17,743 nt of DNA, taken from an uncultured Lysobacterales bacterium (lineage in GTDB: Bacteria > Pseudomonadota > Gammaproteobacteria > Xanthomonadales > Xanthomonadaceae). Under the pieces are notes generated by a model. It saw only the letters and a program-made list of their open reading frames with translations, ran no database searches and was not told the origin of the DNA. This document shows positions 6,520 to 14,417 of this stretch, piece by piece (the first letter of the stretch is position 1; every line of letters starts with the position of its first letter). Where the stretch lies: positions 1 through 17,743 of the forward strand of contig CAMPJI010000046.1 of NCBI GenBank assembly GCA_946886865.1. The letters are read 5' to 3'. Position numbers and translations under genes: made by a program.

Positions 6520-6701
6520 CTGTAGGAGCGGCTTCAGCCGCGATGAATTCGGGCCGCGTGCCAATCGGGTCCGTTGTAGGAGCGGCGTGAGTCGCGACCT
6601 CCCGCCCGGCCGAGGCTGCGTTCGCGACCCATGTCTCTCCTACATCCAGCCCGGGTTTCGAAGGGAATCGAGTTTCGATCGCGGCTGAAGCCGCTCCTGC
6701 A
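6520..6701. repeat. cluster of four REP-like units, two in each orientation
   Basis: Plus-oriented units at 6521-6543 (TGTAGGAGCGGCTTCAGCCG then CGA) and about 6576-6598 (TGTAGGAGCGGCGTGAGTCG then CGA). Minus-oriented units at about 6622-6644 (degenerate, TCGCGACCC to CTCCTACA) and 6679-6701 (TCGCGGCTGAAGCCGCTCC then TGCA). Each good unit holds a small palindrome, GCGGCTTCAGCCGC in the first. These resemble REP sequences of Xanthomonadaceae and Pseudomonas, starting with GTAG like units mobilised by RAYT-type transposases. They fill most of the 211-nt gap between the convergent cyclase and VOC genes, and probably serve both as transcript ends. Confidence 0.85.
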
Positions 6702-6708
6702 GGGAACG

Positions 6709-7104
6709 TCAGCCCCAGGTGCGCGGCGCGGGTCGGCCGCTGTCCTCGCGCATGCGCACCACGCAGAAGCGCTGGCCGGTGGGGGCCTCCATCACCACCC
6801 AGCGGCCGTGCGGCGGGCGCGAGTGTTCGCGTGCGCCCAGCGCGGCCAGCCGCGCCACCTCGGCCTCGATGTCGTCGGCCTCGATGTCCAGGTGGACGCG
6901 CGAGGGGTGGTCGACCTGCTGCACTTCGATGTGCAGGTCGCCCGGGGTGTCGCCAAACTGCTGGTACTGCGCCCCGCCCGGCGCGCCGGCGTTGCGGTCG
7001 GCGACGGTGCATCCCAGCGCCTGCGACCAGAAGTCCGCGGCGGCGCCGAGGTCGTCGGTGTGGCAGTCGATGATGAAACCGGCGAGGCGGCTGCGGTGGG
7101 GCAT
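6709..7104 (-). CDS. VOC/glyoxalase-like domain protein
   Basis: The 131-residue product is a single vicinal-oxygen-chelate fold of the glyoxalase-like type. It starts with the usual first strand and helix (FIIDCHTDDLGAAADFWSQALG, residues 10-31). The middle strand is DLHIEVQQVDHPSRVHLDIEAD (57-78), the family's L-x-x-Q-x-V...R-x-H-L-D-I block, with a conserved helix DIEAEVARLAALGA after it. The last strand is APTGQRFCVVR, the counterpart of D-P-x-G-N-x-F-C-V. ATG at 7104 follows GGAGG at 7109-7113 (4-nt spacer). Such small VOC proteins include resistance and dioxygenase-like members; a substrate cannot be named. It lies 78 nt downstream of the E2 gene on the same strand and may be read through from that operon. 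Confidence 0.85.
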   Translation of the reverse strand: MPHRSRLAGFIIDCHTDDLGAAADFWSQALGCTVADRNAGAPGGAQYQQFGDTPGDLHIEVQQVDHPSRVHLDIEADDIEAEVARLAALGAREHSRPPHGRWVVMEAPTGQRFCVVRMREDSGRPAPRTWG

Positions 7105-7182
7105 GGGACCTCCGGTGCACTTCGGTGACGCGCTCGGACGTCGGCGCGCCTCCCCTCCGGCGGGCGAAGGGGGGGCCGCCGG

Positions 7183-8649
7183 TTACTGCGGCGCGGCCAG
7201 GTCGTCCAACAGCGCCTTGAGGAATCGCGCGGCCTCGCCGCCCGTGCAGGCGCGGTGGTCGAAGGTCAGCGAGATCGGCATGCGACGGTGCACTTCGATG
7301 CCGCCGATCACCGCGACCACGTCGTGCGACAGCTTGCCGGCGCCGACGATCGCCACGCACGGCGGCACCACCACCGGGGTGGCGTAGCGGCCGGCGAACA
7401 TGCCGAAGTTCGACAGTGAGATGGTGTAGCCCGACAGCTCCGAGGCCGGGATGCTGCGGTCCATCACCTGCGTGCGCAGGCGGTTGATGCCCTCGCGCAG
7501 GCCGCGGGCGTCGAGCATGTCGGCATTGCGCAGTGCCGGCACGAACAGGCCGTCGTCGGTGTCCACCGCGATCCCCAGGTCGACATGCGGGTGCATCGTG
7601 CGCACCAGCTTGTCGCCGTCGAACCACGCGTTGAGCGCCGGCACTTCCCGGCAGGCGGTGACGATGGCGCGCACCAGGCGCGCGGTGATGTCCTGCTTGC
7701 CGATCCAGGCATGCAGGTCGGCGTCGTCGCACAGGGTGGTCGGGACGACCTTGCTGTGGGCATCGGCCATGACCCGCGCCATGTTGCGACGCACGCCCTT
7801 GAGCGGCTCGGGCTGGCCGCTGGCGGCGACGCCCGGCGGCTGGGTGCGCATCGGCTTGCCGGACTGCGACAGGGTGCTGCGGCTTTCTTCCCTTCTCCCC
7901 TCGGGAGAAGGTGCCCGCAGGGCGGATGAGGGTTCGGTGCGGGACTGCGAGTGACGTGCCTGCGCCGCACCCTCACCCCCAGCCCCTCTCCCGGCGGGAG
8001 AGGGGAGCAAAGCATTGGGATCCGAAGCCGCCTGCTTCACGTCGGCCATCGTCACCGCGCCGTCGGCACCGGTCGCACGCACGCGCGAAAGGTCCACCTT
8101 GAGCTTGCGCGCCATTGCGCGCACCGCCGGCATCGCCTTGACGCCGCCGGCGCTCGACGCCTGCTCGCTGCGCACGGCATCGGAGCTCTGCATCGCGCCG
8201 ACCACGGTGCCGCTGTCGGCCCGGGCCTCGCCCTTGGCGGCCGGCTCATCTTCGTGCTCGATCGCGCCGCCCTCGTCGGAGGCAACGACGCGGTCGTCCG
8301 GTGCCGGGTCCTGGCTGCCGACGCCGTGGCCGCCCTTGCCGGCCTTCTTGGTGCCGCCGTGGTGGTGGCCGGTGTCCTGGCCCGCGGCGCGCTGCGGCAT
8401 CGACGGGTCGATCTCGAACTCGGCCAGCACCGCGCCGGTCTCGATGATGTCGCCCGGCTCGCCGGCCAGCTTCAGCACCTTGCCGGAGAACGGCGACGGC
8501 ACGTCGACCACGGCCTTGGCGGTTTCCATCGAGACGAGGTTGTCATCCAGGCGGATGGTGTCGCCGACCTTCACCGCCCACTCGACGATGGTCGCGTCGG
8601 GCAGGCCTTCGCCCAGGTCGGGGAGCATGAACTTCTTGGTGTCACTCAC
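7183..8649 (-). CDS. bkdB: E2 dihydrolipoamide acyltransferase of a branched-chain-type 2-oxoacid dehydrogenase complex
   Basis: The 488-residue product transfers acyl groups from E1 to CoA through a lipoyl arm. The lipoyl domain (about 5-80) has METAKAVVDV with lipoyl Lys45. A His/Gly-rich linker follows. The peripheral subunit-binding domain is at about 172-206 (MPAVRAMARKLKVDLSRVRATG). The acyltransferase core is about 282-488, with YTISLSNFGMF and DHRACTGGEAARF (His465). Two oddities stand out. The usual Asp of DHRxxDG is Thr469. Residues of about 211-256, in the linker before the core, are encoded by a 132-nt intergenic-type repeat read in frame. The GTG start at 8649 is chosen because AGGAGA (8657-8662) lies 7 nt upstream and the lipoyl domain begins at once. 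It follows E1-beta by 26 nt. Symbol is tentative; a pyruvate-type complex cannot be excluded. Confidence 0.9.
   Translation of the reverse strand: MSDTKKFMLPDLGEGLPDATIVEWAVKVGDTIRLDDNLVSMETAKAVVDVPSPFSGKVLKLAGEPGDIIETGAVLAEFEIDPSMPQRAAGQDTGHHHGGTKKAGKGGHGVGSQDPAPDDRVVASDEGGAIEHEDEPAAKGEARADSGTVVGAMQSSDAVRSEQASSAGGVKAMPAVRAMARKLKVDLSRVRATGADGAVTMADVKQAASDPNALLPSPAGRGAGGEGAAQARHSQSRTEPSSALRAPSPEGRREESRSTLSQSGKPMRTQPPGVAASGQPEPLKGVRRNMARVMADAHSKVVPTTLCDDADLHAWIGKQDITARLVRAIVTACREVPALNAWFDGDKLVRTMHPHVDLGIAVDTDDGLFVPALRNADMLDARGLREGINRLRTQVMDRSIPASELSGYTISLSNFGMFAGRYATPVVVPPCVAIVGAGKLSHDVVAVIGGIEVHRRMPISLTFDHRACTGGEAARFLKALLDDLAAPQ
7882..8013. repeat. 132-nt MITE-like repeat inside the E2 coding sequence
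   Basis: The ends form an imperfect 18-bp terminal inverted repeat: GCTTTCTTCCCTTCTCCC (7882-7899) against GGGAGAGGGGAGCAAAGC (7996-8013), 15 of 18 matching. Each end is also a hairpin: CCTTCTCCC/GGGAGAAGG at 7891-7911 and CCCCTCTCCC/GGGAGAGGGG at 7983-8005. The interior holds matching blocks GATGAGGGTTCGGTGCGG and CCGCACCCTCACCCC. This composition is typical of dispersed intergenic repeats in Xanthomonadaceae. Its length is a multiple of three and the E2 frame passes through it without a stop. No clear target-site duplication is seen. Confidence 0.8.
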
Positions 8650-8675
8650 GCGGCAATCTCCTGTGGTGCGGTCCG

Positions 8676-9710
8676 TCAGCCGGCCGCCAGCGTGCGCTTG
8701 GCGGCCTCGACGATGCGTTCGACGCTGGGCAGGTACTTCATCTCCAGGCGGAACAGCGGGATGTGGGTGTCGTAGCCGGTGACGCGCTCGACCGGTGCGA
8801 GCAGGTCGTACATCGACTCCTCGGCCAGGCGCGCGGCGATCTCCGCGCCGAAGCCGGCAGTCTTGGGCGCCTCGTGCACGATCACGCAACGCCCCGTTCG
8901 GCTGACGGACTCGGCGATGGTGTCGAAGTCCAGCGGCCGCAGCGTGGCGACGTCGATGACTTCGGCGCTGATGCCGTCGTCCTCCAGCGCCTCGGCGGCT
9001 TCCAGCGCCTCCTTCACCTGCGCGCCCCAGCTGACCAGGGTCACGTCGGTGCCGTCGCGCAGCACGTAGCACACGTCCAGCGGCAGCGCCTCGCCGTCGT
9101 CGGGCACCAGCTCCTTGTACTGCCGGTAGATGCGCTTGGGCTCGAAGAAGATCACCGGGTCCGGCTCGCGGATGGACGCCAGCAGCAGGCCGTAGGCACG
9201 GGCCGGCGAGGACGGCATGACCACGCGCAGGCCGGGCACGTTGGTGAAGATCGATTCGTTGGCCTCGCTGTGGTGCTCCGGCGCCCGGATGCCACCGCCC
9301 CAGGGCACGCGCAGCACCATCGGGCAGGTCAGGCGGCCGCGGGTGCGATACCGGAAGCGCGCGGCGTGGCAGATGATGTGGTCCACCATCGGGTACATGA
9401 AGCCGTCGAACTGCGCCTCGGCCACCGGCTTCATGCCCTGGCTGGCGAGGCCGACGGTCAGGCCGGCGATGGTGGTCTCGTCCAGCGGCGTGTCCAGTAC
9501 GCGCGAATCGCCGAACTCGGCCTGCAGGCCGGCGGTGGCGCGGAACACGCCGCCGTTGACCCCCACGTCCTCGCCCAGCACCAGCACGGTGTCGTCATTG
9601 CGCATCTCGTAAGCCAGCGCCTGCGTGATGGCCTCGATCAGGGTGATGGCGGCGGGCGCCTTGGCCTCGCCCTTGCCCTGTGTCTTCCTGTCGGTCGCGG
9701 CCTTGTTCAC
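8676..9710 (-). CDS. bkdA2: E1-beta subunit of a branched-chain-type 2-oxoacid dehydrogenase
   Basis: The 344-residue product is the transketolase-like beta chain that, with E1-alpha, decarboxylates the 2-oxoacid on thiamine diphosphate. GEDVGVNGGVFRAT (46-59) and LDTPLDETTIAGLTVGLA (72-89) are the strongly conserved pyrimidine-domain blocks. VPWGGGIRAPEHHSEANES (135-153) matches the central loop, and EVIDVATLRPLDFDTI (250-265) begins the C-terminal domain. The G-V-F-R-A-T wording fits branched-chain (BCKDH) rather than pyruvate enzymes. The GTG start at 9710 overlaps the E1-alpha stop by 4 nt (GTGA), a translational-coupling arrangement. GGGAGGG at 9717-9723 with a 6-nt spacer supports it; the next ATG lies inside the conserved domain. 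A charged 19-residue leader (DRKTQGKGEAK) precedes the fold. Confidence 0.93.
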   Translation of the reverse strand: MNKAATDRKTQGKGEAKAPAAITLIEAITQALAYEMRNDDTVLVLGEDVGVNGGVFRATAGLQAEFGDSRVLDTPLDETTIAGLTVGLASQGMKPVAEAQFDGFMYPMVDHIICHAARFRYRTRGRLTCPMVLRVPWGGGIRAPEHHSEANESIFTNVPGLRVVMPSSPARAYGLLLASIREPDPVIFFEPKRIYRQYKELVPDDGEALPLDVCYVLRDGTDVTLVSWGAQVKEALEAAEALEDDGISAEVIDVATLRPLDFDTIAESVSRTGRCVIVHEAPKTAGFGAEIAARLAEESMYDLLAPVERVTGYDTHIPLFRLEMKYLPSVERIVEAAKRTLAAG

Positions 9711-10780
9711 GAGCGGCCCTCCCGTGCGATCGCCTGCTCGCGCTGGGCCAGCAGGTCCGGCGGCGGGTCGGCATAGAGGTAATCGAACATCGCCTCGACC
9801 GGCTGCACCGGCGTCTCCAGGTACGCGTTGATCTCCACGTCCACCTTCGCGCCGCATTCCTCGGCCCAGGCCTTTTCCTGCGCCTCGTCCCAGAGCTTCT
9901 GGGCGGTGAGGTACGTGCGCAGGCGGGTGACCGGGTCGCGTTCCCACGCGGCCTTGACCTCGGCCTCGTCGCGGTAGCGGCGGGCGTCGTCGGCGGTGGT
10001 GTGGTCGTGCAGGCGGTAGGTCATGAACTCGATCACGCTGCCGCCTTCGCCGTTGCGTGCGCGCTCCATGGCGCGGCGCATGCCTTCCAGCACGGCGATC
10101 AGGTCGTTGCCGTCCACCTGCAGGCAGTGCAGTCCGCCGGCCAGGCCCTTCTGCGCCAGCGTGGGCGCGCCGGTCTGCGACTTGCGCGGCACCGAGATCG
10201 CCCAGCCGTTGTTGATGATGCATTGCACGAACGGCAGCGCGTACGCGCCGGCCGAGTTGATCGCGGCGTACGTGTCGGTCTTGGAGCTGCCGCCATCGCC
10301 GCAGCAGGTCACCGCCACGCGCTTCTCGCCGCGCAGCTTGAAGGCCAGCGCCGCGCCGGCGGCGTGCAGGCACTGGGTGGCGATCGGCACGCACCAGGGG
10401 TAGTCGTGCTTCGGGCCGGAGAAGTCGTTGCCGCGCTCGTCGCCGCCCCAGTACAGCAGGACCTCGCGCGGCTTGACCCCGCGCATGAACTGCGCGCCGT
10501 ACTCGCGGTAGCTGGGGGCGAACACGTCATCGGGTTGCATCGAGGCGCCGATGCCGACGTGGGTGGCCTCGTGGCCCAGGCACGCAGCGTAGGTGCCGAG
10601 CTTGCCGGTGCGCTGCAGGGCAATGGCCTTGGTGTCGAAGGTGCGCACGAACAGCATCTGCTTGAACAGGGGCAGCAGGGCCTTGGCGTCCTTGAAGGCC
10701 TCGGGCAGCGGGCCGACGGGTGTTCCGTCGGGGCCGAGGTATTGCAGGTACTCGATCTCGAACTTCGCAGCGATGGTCAT
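9707..10780 (-). CDS. bkdA1: E1-alpha subunit of a branched-chain-type 2-oxoacid dehydrogenase
   Basis: The 357-residue product is the thiamine-diphosphate-binding alpha chain. The cofactor motif runs from GDGGSSKTD (161-169) to IINN (188-191), the classical GDG...NN spacing. YRLHDHTTADDARRYR (255-270) corresponds to the loop Y-R-x-x-x-H-S/T-T-x-D-D of branched-chain enzymes; pyruvate enzymes usually have H-S-M-S-D-P there. This is the main reason for preferring a 2-oxoisovalerate role. ATG at 10780 is chosen because a GAGGAA site lies upstream and the protein then has family length; the frame is open further upstream but reads noise through a terminator hairpin. E1-alpha, E1-beta and E2 follow each other closely on the minus strand, so they form one operon. 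No E3 gene is in the window, so dihydrolipoamide dehydrogenase must come from elsewhere. Confidence 0.93.
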   Translation of the reverse strand: MTIAAKFEIEYLQYLGPDGTPVGPLPEAFKDAKALLPLFKQMLFVRTFDTKAIALQRTGKLGTYAACLGHEATHVGIGASMQPDDVFAPSYREYGAQFMRGVKPREVLLYWGGDERGNDFSGPKHDYPWCVPIATQCLHAAGAALAFKLRGEKRVAVTCCGDGGSSKTDTYAAINSAGAYALPFVQCIINNGWAISVPRKSQTGAPTLAQKGLAGGLHCLQVDGNDLIAVLEGMRRAMERARNGEGGSVIEFMTYRLHDHTTADDARRYRDEAEVKAAWERDPVTRLRTYLTAQKLWDEAQEKAWAEECGAKVDVEINAYLETPVQPVEAMFDYLYADPPPDLLAQREQAIAREGRS

Positions 10781-10896
10781 CGCGGGGGATTCCTCGAACA
10801 CAGGACCGGTCGATGATAACCACAGCGCCGTAGCCGTCCGTTGCGCGACGCGGCAAGCCTTTTGCCCCACGGTGTGCTGGTGGGTGCCCCGCCTCA

Positions 10897-10928
10897 AATG
10901 AAAGGGGCGCGGCGTGCGCCGCGCCCCC
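10897..10928 (-). terminator. rho-independent terminator after the nuclease gene
   Basis: On the minus strand GGGGCGCGGC (10928-10919) pairs with GCCGCGCCCC (10914-10905) around a 4-nt loop and is followed by TTTCATTT. It lies about 20 nt after the stop of the minus-strand nuclease gene and before the E1-alpha leader, separating these two units. Confidence 0.88.
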
Positions 10929-10948
10929 ATGTGGCCCCCGTTGCCGGA

Positions 10949-13900
10949 TCAGCGCCGGCCGCGGGCCGGCGCCTGCAGGGTATCGGCGTTGTTGCCGGGC
11001 ACCGGGTCGGGCGTGGCCGATGCCACGGAGGCCTCGAACACCCACGCCTCGCCCCGGCTCGGCGCGCCCGGCACCACCAGCGCGAAGGCGAACCAGCGCG
11101 TGCCGGCCGGCATGGCCGCGTCGCTGCTGCACTCGGCGCGGAACGTGGCCCCGGCGATGCGCAGGCACGACCAGCCCGACGGGGCGGCCGCGGCGGCCAC
11201 GCGCGGGTCGACGTTGCCCTCGATCACCAGGCGCGGTTGTACCGCCGCATCCGGGCCAGAGTTGGTCACCGGCACGAGGAACGTGGCGACCGCGCCGCGC
11301 CGCAGCTGGGTGGCGCTGCCGACGATGCGCACCGACAGGTCGGCGGCGGTCGTGCGGGCCACGGCCACGCGGGCGCGGTTGTCGGCGTTGGCCGGGTCTC
11401 GGGTGGTCGACTGCGTCGCCACCGCCAGGGTCAGCGGCGCGAGGCCAGCCGTCTCCGGCATCGTCGCCCGCAGCGCGAATGCGGCTTCCGCGCCCGCGGC
11501 CATGGACGGCGTGGTGCAGGTGACGGTGGTGGTGGCGTCGTCCTGCACCGGCGCGGCACACGTCCAGCCGGCCGCGACTGCGGTAAGCGTGGGCGCCACT
11601 GCGGCATCGAACACGAACGCCACGCTTGCGAACGCCGCATCGCCCGGCCCGGCATTGGACACGCGCGCGTCGAACGTCACCGGCTCGCCCGCGCGCGCCG
11701 CCTCGACATCGGCACCGACGGTCACGGCGAGATCGGCCGCGGCGAACGCCGGCACGCGGATCGACAGCCGCACCGGGTCGTGGTCGGACGAGCGCAGGGC
11801 GATGCCGGCGTCGTCGAAGTTGTCCACGCCGAAGTCGGCATTGATGCGCGCGTGCTCGACCGCCAGGCCGGCCACGCCATCGATCACCGCTTCGTTGACC
11901 AGCACGTGGTCCAGCGTCTGCGCGTTGCCGGCGAAGACGTAGGAATAGCGCTCATCGTTGTCGGCGATCAGCTGCGAACCGTCCACCAGCAGCGAGGTCA
12001 GCGGGCTGTCCACGTACGTCAGCACGCGGTTTGGCGCGGCCTCGTCGCCGCGGATGATGCCCATCACGTCGACGTAGCCGTCGTTGACCTCGAACGCATT
12101 GAAGTCGCCGACCAGCACGATGTGCGCGGTGGGGTCGTCGAGCTGCATCTGCTCGACCAGGCCGGCCAGGTACGCCGCCTGCGCGCCGCGTTTGACCCGC
12201 ACGCGCTCGCTGGTGGTCGCCCAGCCGCTGCTGCCGGGGGACACGTCGTCGATGCCGTTGAGCGAGCGCAGGTGGTTGTTGATGACGGTGACCGGGTACG
12301 CGCCGCCGCGGCCGTCGTGCACCACCGCGCGCAGCGCCAGCGGCGGGCGGTCGTTGAGCACGCTGCTGCTGCCGTCGGGGTTGGCGATCGTCGTGTCCTT
12401 GCCGAACTGCGTCACGCCCAGCACCTCGACCCGCGGCCGGCCGTCGCCGGCGTCGCGCGCGTTCACCAGGAAGCCGACGTTGATGCCGCCCACGTCGTTG
12501 CCCGGCTCCAGGTACGGCACGTAGGCCGGCGCGGACGGGCAGGTGGCGGCGAGGCGCTCGGCCAGCAACTGCAGCACGCGCAGGTTCTCCACCTCGACCA
12601 CGCCGAGGATGTCGGGCGTCTTGAGGTAGTCGCAGATCGCGGCCGAGGCCTTGGCCAGCCGCCTGTCGAGCGCCTCGGGCGTGAGCGTCACCGCGCCGTT
12701 GCCGTCGGCGACCTCGTCGAACAGGCGCAGCAGGTTGAAGCCGGCAATGGTCGCCTGGTCGTAGTCGGCGTCGTTGACGGCAGCGGGCAGGCGGCCGCCC
12801 GCGACCGTCGGCGGCGTCGCCACGTCCGGCAGCAGCGCCCACGTACCGGCAAAGTAGTCCAGAACGCCCAGCAGCCCGGCCACCGTCGCATCGACATCGA
12901 CCGACAGCGGCGCCGCGCCGACCTGGCCGCGGCTGCGCACCATCAGGCGCTCGGGGTTGGTGTCGAACCGCGGCGGGTCCTTGTCGGCGGGCAGCGTGGC
13001 CAGCGCACGGTCCATGACCGCGATGCCGGCCTCGCGGAACGGCCGCGCCACGCCCGGCAGCACCACGTGGAACACGCCGTCGCTGAAGGCGCGCGCATCG
13101 TTCTCGTCGATGCTGCCGCCCGAGGGCGCGACGACGACCGACTCGGCCACGCTCACGCGCATCCCTTCCAGCCGCTCCAGCGTGCCGGGGAGCGCATCGG
13201 GTCCGAGCTCGGCAGCCGCCAACTCGACGGGGGCAGGCAGCGCGACGCCGGATGCCAGCAGCTCGATGGCCGGATCGACCAGCTCGGTGATCGCCAGCTG
13301 GTTGACGTCGGACGAGGGCACGTACTCCTCGACCGTCGCCGTCACGCGCACGCGGCTGCCCACGGCGGCGGCGGCCGGCGGTGCGCTGCCGGTGAACACG
13401 AACACGCCGTCGGACGTGGCGGGGTTGCCGTCGTCAGTGGCGCTCTGGAGGAAGAAACCGTTGTTGAACCTGACCGCGGTGACCACGCCCTCGGTGACCA
13501 CCGTGCGCCCCTCGTACGGGGAGGCCAGGCCGTCGCCCTGGATCTGCGCGATCGACAGTGGCAACGGCGGCTCGGGTGGCGGTGGCGGTTCGGCGCCGCT
13601 GTTGCGCGGGTCCGGCGTGCCGCGGGTGAAGTCGGCGGCGTTGTCGTCGGTGTCGACGCTGCCGTCGCCATTGCGCAGCGCGGCGGTGGTGTTGCTGAGC
13701 GTGGGCGTGGCACCGGCGCCCTCGAAGCAGTTGGCGCTGGCGCCGAACCCGACGAAGTCCACCAGCGTCGCCGCGTCCAGCGGGCACGCGCCCGACAGCG
13801 CGCCGCCGCCGCTGACCAGCGCGACCTTGCCGTTGGTGGCCGCCATGGCGATGGTGCCGGTCGCGTCGGGCGAGGGCAGGTCCACCGTGCCGCCGGCGCC

Positions 13901-14194
13901 GTCGGCCTGCTTGACCAGGTAATAGCCGCCGGGCGCGATCGACCCGGCCAGCGGCGTGCGCTGCCACGACGCGCCTGTGGAGGACGCGTACTGCACGCTC
14001 CAGCCGTCCAGCGATACCGCGGCCGGGCCGGTGTTGCGCAGTTCGATGAAGTCGCTGCGCAGGGTCGCGCCGGAATTGCCGCCGCCCCCGTACACCTGGC
14101 TGACGACCACCTGCGCCGCGGCCGTGCCGCCGGCGCCCCAGCCGGTGCACAGCACCAGCGCCCATGCCGCGAGGCGGCCTGTCGTTCGATTCAT
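10949..14194 (-). CDS. secreted ExeM/NucH-type extracellular nuclease, multidomain
   Basis: The 1081-residue product begins with a signal peptide (MNRTTGRLAAWALVL to TAAAQ, cleavage near 27). A lamin-tail domain covers about 28-195 (VVVSQVYGGGGNSG, SDFIELRNTG). After a PPPPPEPP linker, an OB-like domain lies at about 213-312. The endonuclease/exonuclease/phosphatase domain spans about 415-815. Its catalytic residues are all visible: GVVEVEN (E534/E536), NNHLRS (H641), VGDFNAF (D697, N699), LDHVLVN (D762, H763) and SSDHDPV (D804, H805). Two repeats of the DUF11/CARDB kind follow: ADLAVTVG...VSNAGPGD (820-945) and ADLSVRIVG...VTNSGPDA (951-1070). This order matches ExeM of Shewanella, which degrades extracellular DNA in biofilms. 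The usual ExeM C-terminal sorting tail is absent; the protein ends in ARGRR. ATG at 14194 is chosen by the signal peptide. Probably exported by Sec and then type II secretion (inference). Confidence 0.93.
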   Translation of the reverse strand: MNRTTGRLAAWALVLCTGWGAGGTAAAQVVVSQVYGGGGNSGATLRSDFIELRNTGPAAVSLDGWSVQYASSTGASWQRTPLAGSIAPGGYYLVKQADGAGGTVDLPSPDATGTIAMAATNGKVALVSGGGALSGACPLDAATLVDFVGFGASANCFEGAGATPTLSNTTAALRNGDGSVDTDDNAADFTRGTPDPRNSGAEPPPPPEPPLPLSIAQIQGDGLASPYEGRTVVTEGVVTAVRFNNGFFLQSATDDGNPATSDGVFVFTGSAPPAAAAVGSRVRVTATVEEYVPSSDVNQLAITELVDPAIELLASGVALPAPVELAAAELGPDALPGTLERLEGMRVSVAESVVVAPSGGSIDENDARAFSDGVFHVVLPGVARPFREAGIAVMDRALATLPADKDPPRFDTNPERLMVRSRGQVGAAPLSVDVDATVAGLLGVLDYFAGTWALLPDVATPPTVAGGRLPAAVNDADYDQATIAGFNLLRLFDEVADGNGAVTLTPEALDRRLAKASAAICDYLKTPDILGVVEVENLRVLQLLAERLAATCPSAPAYVPYLEPGNDVGGINVGFLVNARDAGDGRPRVEVLGVTQFGKDTTIANPDGSSSVLNDRPPLALRAVVHDGRGGAYPVTVINNHLRSLNGIDDVSPGSSGWATTSERVRVKRGAQAAYLAGLVEQMQLDDPTAHIVLVGDFNAFEVNDGYVDVMGIIRGDEAAPNRVLTYVDSPLTSLLVDGSQLIADNDERYSYVFAGNAQTLDHVLVNEAVIDGVAGLAVEHARINADFGVDNFDDAGIALRSSDHDPVRLSIRVPAFAAADLAVTVGADVEAARAGEPVTFDARVSNAGPGDAAFASVAFVFDAAVAPTLTAVAAGWTCAAPVQDDATTTVTCTTPSMAAGAEAAFALRATMPETAGLAPLTLAVATQSTTRDPANADNRARVAVARTTAADLSVRIVGSATQLRRGAVATFLVPVTNSGPDAAVQPRLVIEGNVDPRVAAAAAPSGWSCLRIAGATFRAECSSDAAMPAGTRWFAFALVVPGAPSRGEAWVFEASVASATPDPVPGNNADTLQAPARGRR

Positions 14195-14417
14195 CCCTGG
14201 ATCCCCGTTGTGCGTGCCCGCCGGCCCCGTGCCGGCGTGTGCCCTGTCGCGGGCGGGCAAGAGTGTGCCCGGATCGTCCCGCCGCCGCATGTCAGCGGTG
14301 TGACCGGGCGACGGACGGGCGTGGACCGTGCGCTACCCTTGTGGGCTTCCGGAACGACCGGAGCGGCGCGGCCCGGGCGGGCGGTGCGCCCCCGGCCACG
14401 ACCCGCAGGGAGCGGAG

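Noticed and set aside
6520..6701. Repeated units considered as a CRISPR array
   Set aside because: Only four degenerate units in mixed orientation with unequal gaps and no cas genes; they fit REP sequences.
7141..7182. GC-rich hairpin between the E2 and VOC genes as a terminator or decayed copy of the CCCTCTCCC repeat
   Set aside because: The stem is imperfect and no T-run follows on the minus strand; likeness to the repeat is too weak to claim.
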